NCBI RefSeq assembly: GCF_943181405.1
Contig: NZ_CALPBY010000008.1
Coordinates: 186,001-250,000, forward strand
Source: Cellulosimicrobium sp. Marseille-Q4280
Lineage (GTDB): Bacteria > Actinomycetota > Actinomycetes > Actinomycetales > Cellulomonadaceae
Reading direction: 5' to 3'
Length of the DNA stretch: 64,000 nt
The notes under the pieces: generated by a model
Database searches by the model: none
What the model was told of the DNA's origin: nothing
Seen by the model: only the letters and a program-made list of their open reading frames with translations
Program-made: the position numbers and the translations under genes
Shown: positions 61,212 to 64,000 of the stretch, in pieces
Numbering within the stretch: the stretch's first letter is position 1
Layout of the letters: every line of letters starts with the position of its first letter

Positions 61212-62408
61212 GTGGCTAAGGCCAAGTTCGAGCGGACCAAGCCGCACGTCAACATCGGCACCATCGGTCATGTCGACCACGGTAAGACGACGCTGACGGC
61301 GGCGATCTCGAAGACGCTCGCGGACACGTACCCGGACCTGCCGGCGAACGTCCAGCGCAACTTCGACGAGATCGACGCGGCTCCCGAGGAGAAGCAGCGC
61401 GGTATCACGATCAACATCGCGCACATCGAGTACGAGACGCCGAAGCGCCACTACGCGCACGTCGACGCCCCGGGTCACGCCGACTACATCAAGAACATGA
61501 TCACCGGTGCCGCCCAGATGGACGGCGCGATCCTGGTCGTCGCCGCGACCGACGGCCCGATGGCCCAGACGCGCGAGCACGTCCTGCTCGCCCGCCAGGT
61601 CGGCGTGCCCTACCTGCTCGTGGCGCTCAACAAGTCCGACATGGTCGACGACGAGGAGATCCTCGAGCTCGTCGAGATGGAGGTGCGTGAGCTCCTCTCC
61701 GGTCAGGGCTACGACGGCGACGACGCTCCCGTCGTGCGCGTCTCCGGCCTCAAGGCCCTCGAGGGCGACGCGGAGTGGACCTCCAAGATCGTCGAGCTCA
61801 TGGAGGCCGTCGACGAGAACGTGCCCGAGCCCGTCCGCGAGCTCGACAAGCCGTTCCTCATGCCCGTCGAGGACGTCTTCACGATCACCGGTCGTGGCAC
61901 CGTCGTCACCGGCAAGGTGGAGCGTGGCACGCTCGACCTGAACTCGGACGTCGAGATCGTCGGCATCCGCTCCCCGCAGAAGACCACGGTCACGGGCATC
62001 GAGACGTTCCACAAGCAGATGGACCAGGCTCAGGCCGGCGACAACACCGGTCTGCTCCTGCGCGGCATCAAGCGCGAGGACGTCGAGCGCGGCCAGGTCG
62101 TCGTGAAGCCGGGTTCGATCACCCCGCACACGGACTTCGAGGCGCAGGTCTACATCCTGGGCAAGGACGAGGGTGGGCGTCACAACCCGTTCTACTCGAA
62201 CTACCGTCCGCAGTTCTACTTCCGCACCACCGACGTCACCGGCGTCATCACGCTGCCCGAGGGCACCGAGATGGTCATGCCCGGCGACAACACCGAGATG
62301 ACGGTCGCGCTGATCCAGCCGATCGCCATGGAGGAGGGCCTCGGCTTCGCCATCCGTGAGGGTGGCCGCACCGTGGGCTCCGGCCGCGTCACCAAGATCC
62401 TCAAGTGA
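61212..62408 (+). CDS. tuf: Elongation factor Tu
   Basis: A 398-residue EF-Tu delivering aminoacyl-tRNA. G1 [12 protein letters not shown]3 DAPGHADY, G4 [17 protein letters not shown] opens domain 2. GTG start with SD CAGGAGGA. The 131-bp gap after fusA contains a possible -10 (TAGGAT, 61148-61153), so tuf may have an extra promoter. A strong terminator follows. Confidence 0.99.
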   Translation: MAKAKFERTKPHVNIGTIGHVDHGKTTLTAAISKTLADTYPDLPANVQRNFDEIDAAPEEKQRGITINIAHIEYETPKRHYAHVDAPGHADYIKNMITGAAQMDGAILVVAATDGPMAQTREHVLLARQVGVPYLLVALNKSDMVDDEEILELVEMEVRELLSGQGYDGDDAPVVRVSGLKALEGDAEWTSKIVELMEAVDENVPEPVRELDKPFLMPVEDVFTITGRGTVVTGKVERGTLDLNSDVEIVGIRSPQKTTVTGIETFHKQMDQAQAGDNTGLLLRGIKREDVERGQVVVKPGSITPHTDFEAQVYILGKDEGGRHNPFYSNYRPQFYFRTTDVTGVITLPEGTEMVMPGDNTEMTVALIQPIAMEEGLGFAIREGGRTVGSGRVTKILK

Positions 62409-62435
62409 TCTGACGCTGCCTGTCGGCAGCACCGC

Positions 62436-62473
62436 CACGAGGGCCCGGCACCGCGAGGTGCCGGGCCCTCGTG
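62436..62473 (+). terminator. Terminator after tuf
   Basis: A perfect 17-bp stem (62436-62452 with 62457-62473) capped by a GCGA tetraloop, a stabilising GNRA loop, 27 bp after the tuf stop. Confidence 0.9.
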
Positions 62474-62496
62474 CCGTCTGGCCCCAGGAACGGCCC

Positions 62497-62545
62497 TCCC
62501 TGGCCCGTCCCTGGTCGTCCCTGGCCCGTCCCTGGCCGTCCCTGG
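62497..62545. repeat. Five helically phased TCCCTGG repeats
   Basis: TCCCTGG starts at 62497, 62508, 62518, 62529 and 62539, spaced 11, 10, 11 and 10 bp. The array lies between the tuf terminator and the S10 promoter. Confidence 0.7.
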
Positions 62546-62628
62546 CCCGCCGGCCGGGGAGCCGGTGGAGCGCCGACGGGGGAGGGCGCGACGTCGGAGA
62601 CGTCACAGCACTGCCCGCCCGCCCCGAC

Positions 62629-62658
62629 TTGGACGTAGGCGGGTTCGTGTGGCAAACT
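62629..62658 (+). promoter_or_regulatory. Promoter of the S10 operon
   Basis: TTGGAC (62629-62634), 18-bp spacer, CAAACT (62653-62658) in a GTGGCAAACTGTTCAGG context. It lies about 345 bp upstream of rpsJ. Confidence 0.55.
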
Positions 62659-63004
62659 GTTCAGGTTGCCTGCAACGGGCGCGCTCTTTCATGTGTCGAA
62701 CAGTGTGTTGAACCGGTCCTCGCCCCGCGAGGACGGATCCCGGGCGGAATCAGCCCGGATCTGCGGGTTGAGCTCTCTGTCGACATGGATCGAGCACCCC
62801 GCGGAACACACGTTCCGACCAGGCTCGACAAACGTTGTGGTCCGATGCTGCGGCGTCGTGCGAGAGCACGGTGCGCGGTGGGCTCACATATCCAACGGCC
62901 CTGCGCCTCTCGGCGCGTGCGCCCAGGTGCGTCGTGAATACGCGACACGCCCGAGCGCGGGGGTCGGACAGCTAGCGGTTCGAGAGAGAGAGTCAGACGA
63001 CGCC
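62659..63004 (+). other. Long S10-operon leader
   Basis: About 345 nt without a convincing gene; the rpsJ frame is open through it but lacks coding similarity. Contains hairpin GTCCTCGC-CCC-GCGAGGAC's 8-bp stem (62716-62734, loop trimmed by pairing) and other GC dyads. The ribosome-binding region before rpsJ is an unusual GAGAGAGAGA run (about 62982-62991). Confidence 0.4.
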
Positions 63005-63313
63005 ATGGCGGGACAGAAGATCCGCATCCGGCTCAAGTCCTACGACCACGAGGTCATCGACAGCTCGGCGCGCAAGATCGTCGACACGGTGACGCGCGCT
63101 GGTGCAACGGTCGTGGGTCCGGTGCCGCTGCCGACGGAGAAGAACGTCTTCTGCGTCATCCGGTCGCCTCACAAGTACAAGGACAGCCGCGAGCACTTCG
63201 AGATGCGCACGCACAAGCGGCTGATCGACATCATCGACCCCACGCCGAAGGCCGTCGACTCGCTCATGCGTCTCGACCTGCCTGCCGACGTGAACATCGA
63301 GATCAAGCTCTGA
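63005..63313 (+). CDS. rpsJ: 30S ribosomal protein S10 / NusE
   Basis: A 102-residue S10 ([19 protein letters not shown] ... VNIEIKL). It also acts as the NusE antitermination factor, linking to the NusG encoded upstream. ATG 63005. First gene of the S10 operon; rplC follows after 14 bp. Confidence 0.98.
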   Translation: MAGQKIRIRLKSYDHEVIDSSARKIVDTVTRAGATVVGPVPLPTEKNVFCVIRSPHKYKDSREHFEMRTHKRLIDIIDPTPKAVDSLMRLDLPADVNIEIKL

Positions 63314-63327
63314 GGCTGGAGGACATC

Positions 63328-63990
63328 ATGACTACCCCCCAGCAGAACACCCGACCGGTCACGGCCGTGCTCGGGACCAAGCTCGGGATGACCCAGCTCT
63401 GGGACGAGGCCGGGCGCCTCGTTCCGGTGACTGTCGTCGCGGTCGGCACGAACGTCGTCACGCAGCTCCGTACCGCTGACGTCGACGGGTATGCCGCCGT
63501 GCAGCTGGCCTACGGCCAGATCGACCCCCGCAAGGTGACGAAGCCCCTCAAGGGCCACTTCGAGAAGGCCGGCGTCACGCCGCGTCGTCACGTCGCCGAG
63601 ATCCGGACCTCCGACGCGGCCGAGTACACGCTCGGTCAGGAGATCACCGCGGAGGCCTTCGAGGCCGGCGCCGTGGTCGACGTCGTGGGCACGACCAAGG
63701 GCAAGGGCACCGCCGGTGTGATGAAGCGTCACGGCTTCTCCGGCGTCGGCGCCTCCCACGGTGCGCACCGCAACCACCGCAAGGCTGGTTCGATCGGTGG
63801 CGCCTCGACCCCGTCGCGCGTCTTCAAGGGACTGCGCATGGCGGGTCGTATGGGCCACGACCGCCAGACCACCCAGAACCTGACCGTGCACGCGGTCGAC
63901 GCCGAGAAGGGTCTGCTGCTCGTCAAGGGCGCGGTTCCCGGCCCCAAGGGCGGCGTCGTCCTCGTCCGTAGCGCCGCGAAGGGAGCGTGA
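63328..63990 (+). CDS. rplC: 50S ribosomal protein L3
   Basis: A 220-residue L3 ([54 protein letters not shown], read in parts, reaches toward the peptidyl-transferase centre). SD GGAGGACATC before ATG. The tip of the central extension, WGxxxR-type in some drug-resistant strains, looks ordinary. Confidence 0.98.
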   Translation: MTTPQQNTRPVTAVLGTKLGMTQLWDEAGRLVPVTVVAVGTNVVTQLRTADVDGYAAVQLAYGQIDPRKVTKPLKGHFEKAGVTPRRHVAEIRTSDAAEYTLGQEITAEAFEAGAVVDVVGTTKGKGTAGVMKRHGFSGVGASHGAHRNHRKAGSIGGASTPSRVFKGLRMAGRMGHDRQTTQNLTVHAVDAEKGLLLVKGAVPGPKGGVVLVRSAAKGA

Positions 63991-63997
63991 ACAACCG

Positions 63998-64000
63998 ATG
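63998..64000 (+). CDS. rplD: Start codon of the next gene, probably rplD (cut by window end)
   Basis: Only an ATG is visible, 7 bp after the rplC stop. The conserved S10-operon order predicts rplD (L4). No coding sequence can be checked. Confidence 0.4.

Overview
The window is about 64 kb of very GC-rich actinobacterial DNA. Gene content and order (rpmG and a MaoC pair, murB, tRNA-Trp-secE-nusG-rplKA, rplJL-rpoBC-rpsLG-fusA-tuf, then the S10 operon; FHA-linked type VII secretion; frequent GTG/TTG starts; ATGA and GTGA overlaps) point to Micrococcales. A CebR-like operator and a chitinase with a carbohydrate-binding module suggest a Cellulomonadaceae or Promicromonosporaceae polysaccharide degrader. 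The genus is inference. No transposase, prophage or CRISPR array was seen.

Layout. 1-7.6 kb: end of a type VII (ESX/Ess-like) secretion locus with a Ser/Thr kinase, an FHA protein, a large FHA-EccC ATPase, a WXG100 substrate and an LpqN-like protein. 7.9-15.0 kb: metabolic and housekeeping genes (ferredoxin reductase, HtpX, a flavoprotein oxidoreductase, a HAD phosphatase, YajQ, RarD). 15.1-16.8 kb: tRNA-Tyr, tRNA-Thr and tRNA-Met, rpmG and a MaoC dehydratase pair. 17.0-22.8 kb: carbohydrate genes (Tat-exported alpha/alpha-barrel protein under a CebR-like box, LacI regulator, two paralogous MFS transporters). 22.8-36.4 kb: murB, an L,D-transpeptidase lipoprotein, a GntR/membrane-protein pair, and an OmpR-type two-component system. 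That system is flanked by a phosphotransferase-fold gene, a Thr/Ala/Pro-rich secreted protein and an Asp-tailed membrane protein. Adenosine deaminase and an ABC transporter/NarL-type two-component operon follow.

36.5-64 kb: the transcription/translation superoperon, from tRNA-Trp through secE-nusG-rplK-rplA to rplJ-rplL-rpoB-rpoC-rpsL-rpsG-fusA-tuf-rpsJ-rplC. It is split between rplA and rplJ by an 8.6-kb accessory block. The block carries a GH18 chitinase, two small membrane proteins, and a four-gene cassette: ECF-like sigma factor, small beta-domain protein, cytoplasmic S8 protease and TPR-CHAT caspase-like protease.

The sigma/S8/TPR-CHAT cassette is the best candidate for an under-described system: two proteases of different classes, a putative substrate or adaptor and a sigma factor in one transcription unit. 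The second lead is a regulon of the OmpR-type system, inferred from 11-bp-phased TCTCA-type direct repeats. At two of its three promoters these sit in the same spacing before a -10 hexamer and a start codon that would make the mRNA leaderless.
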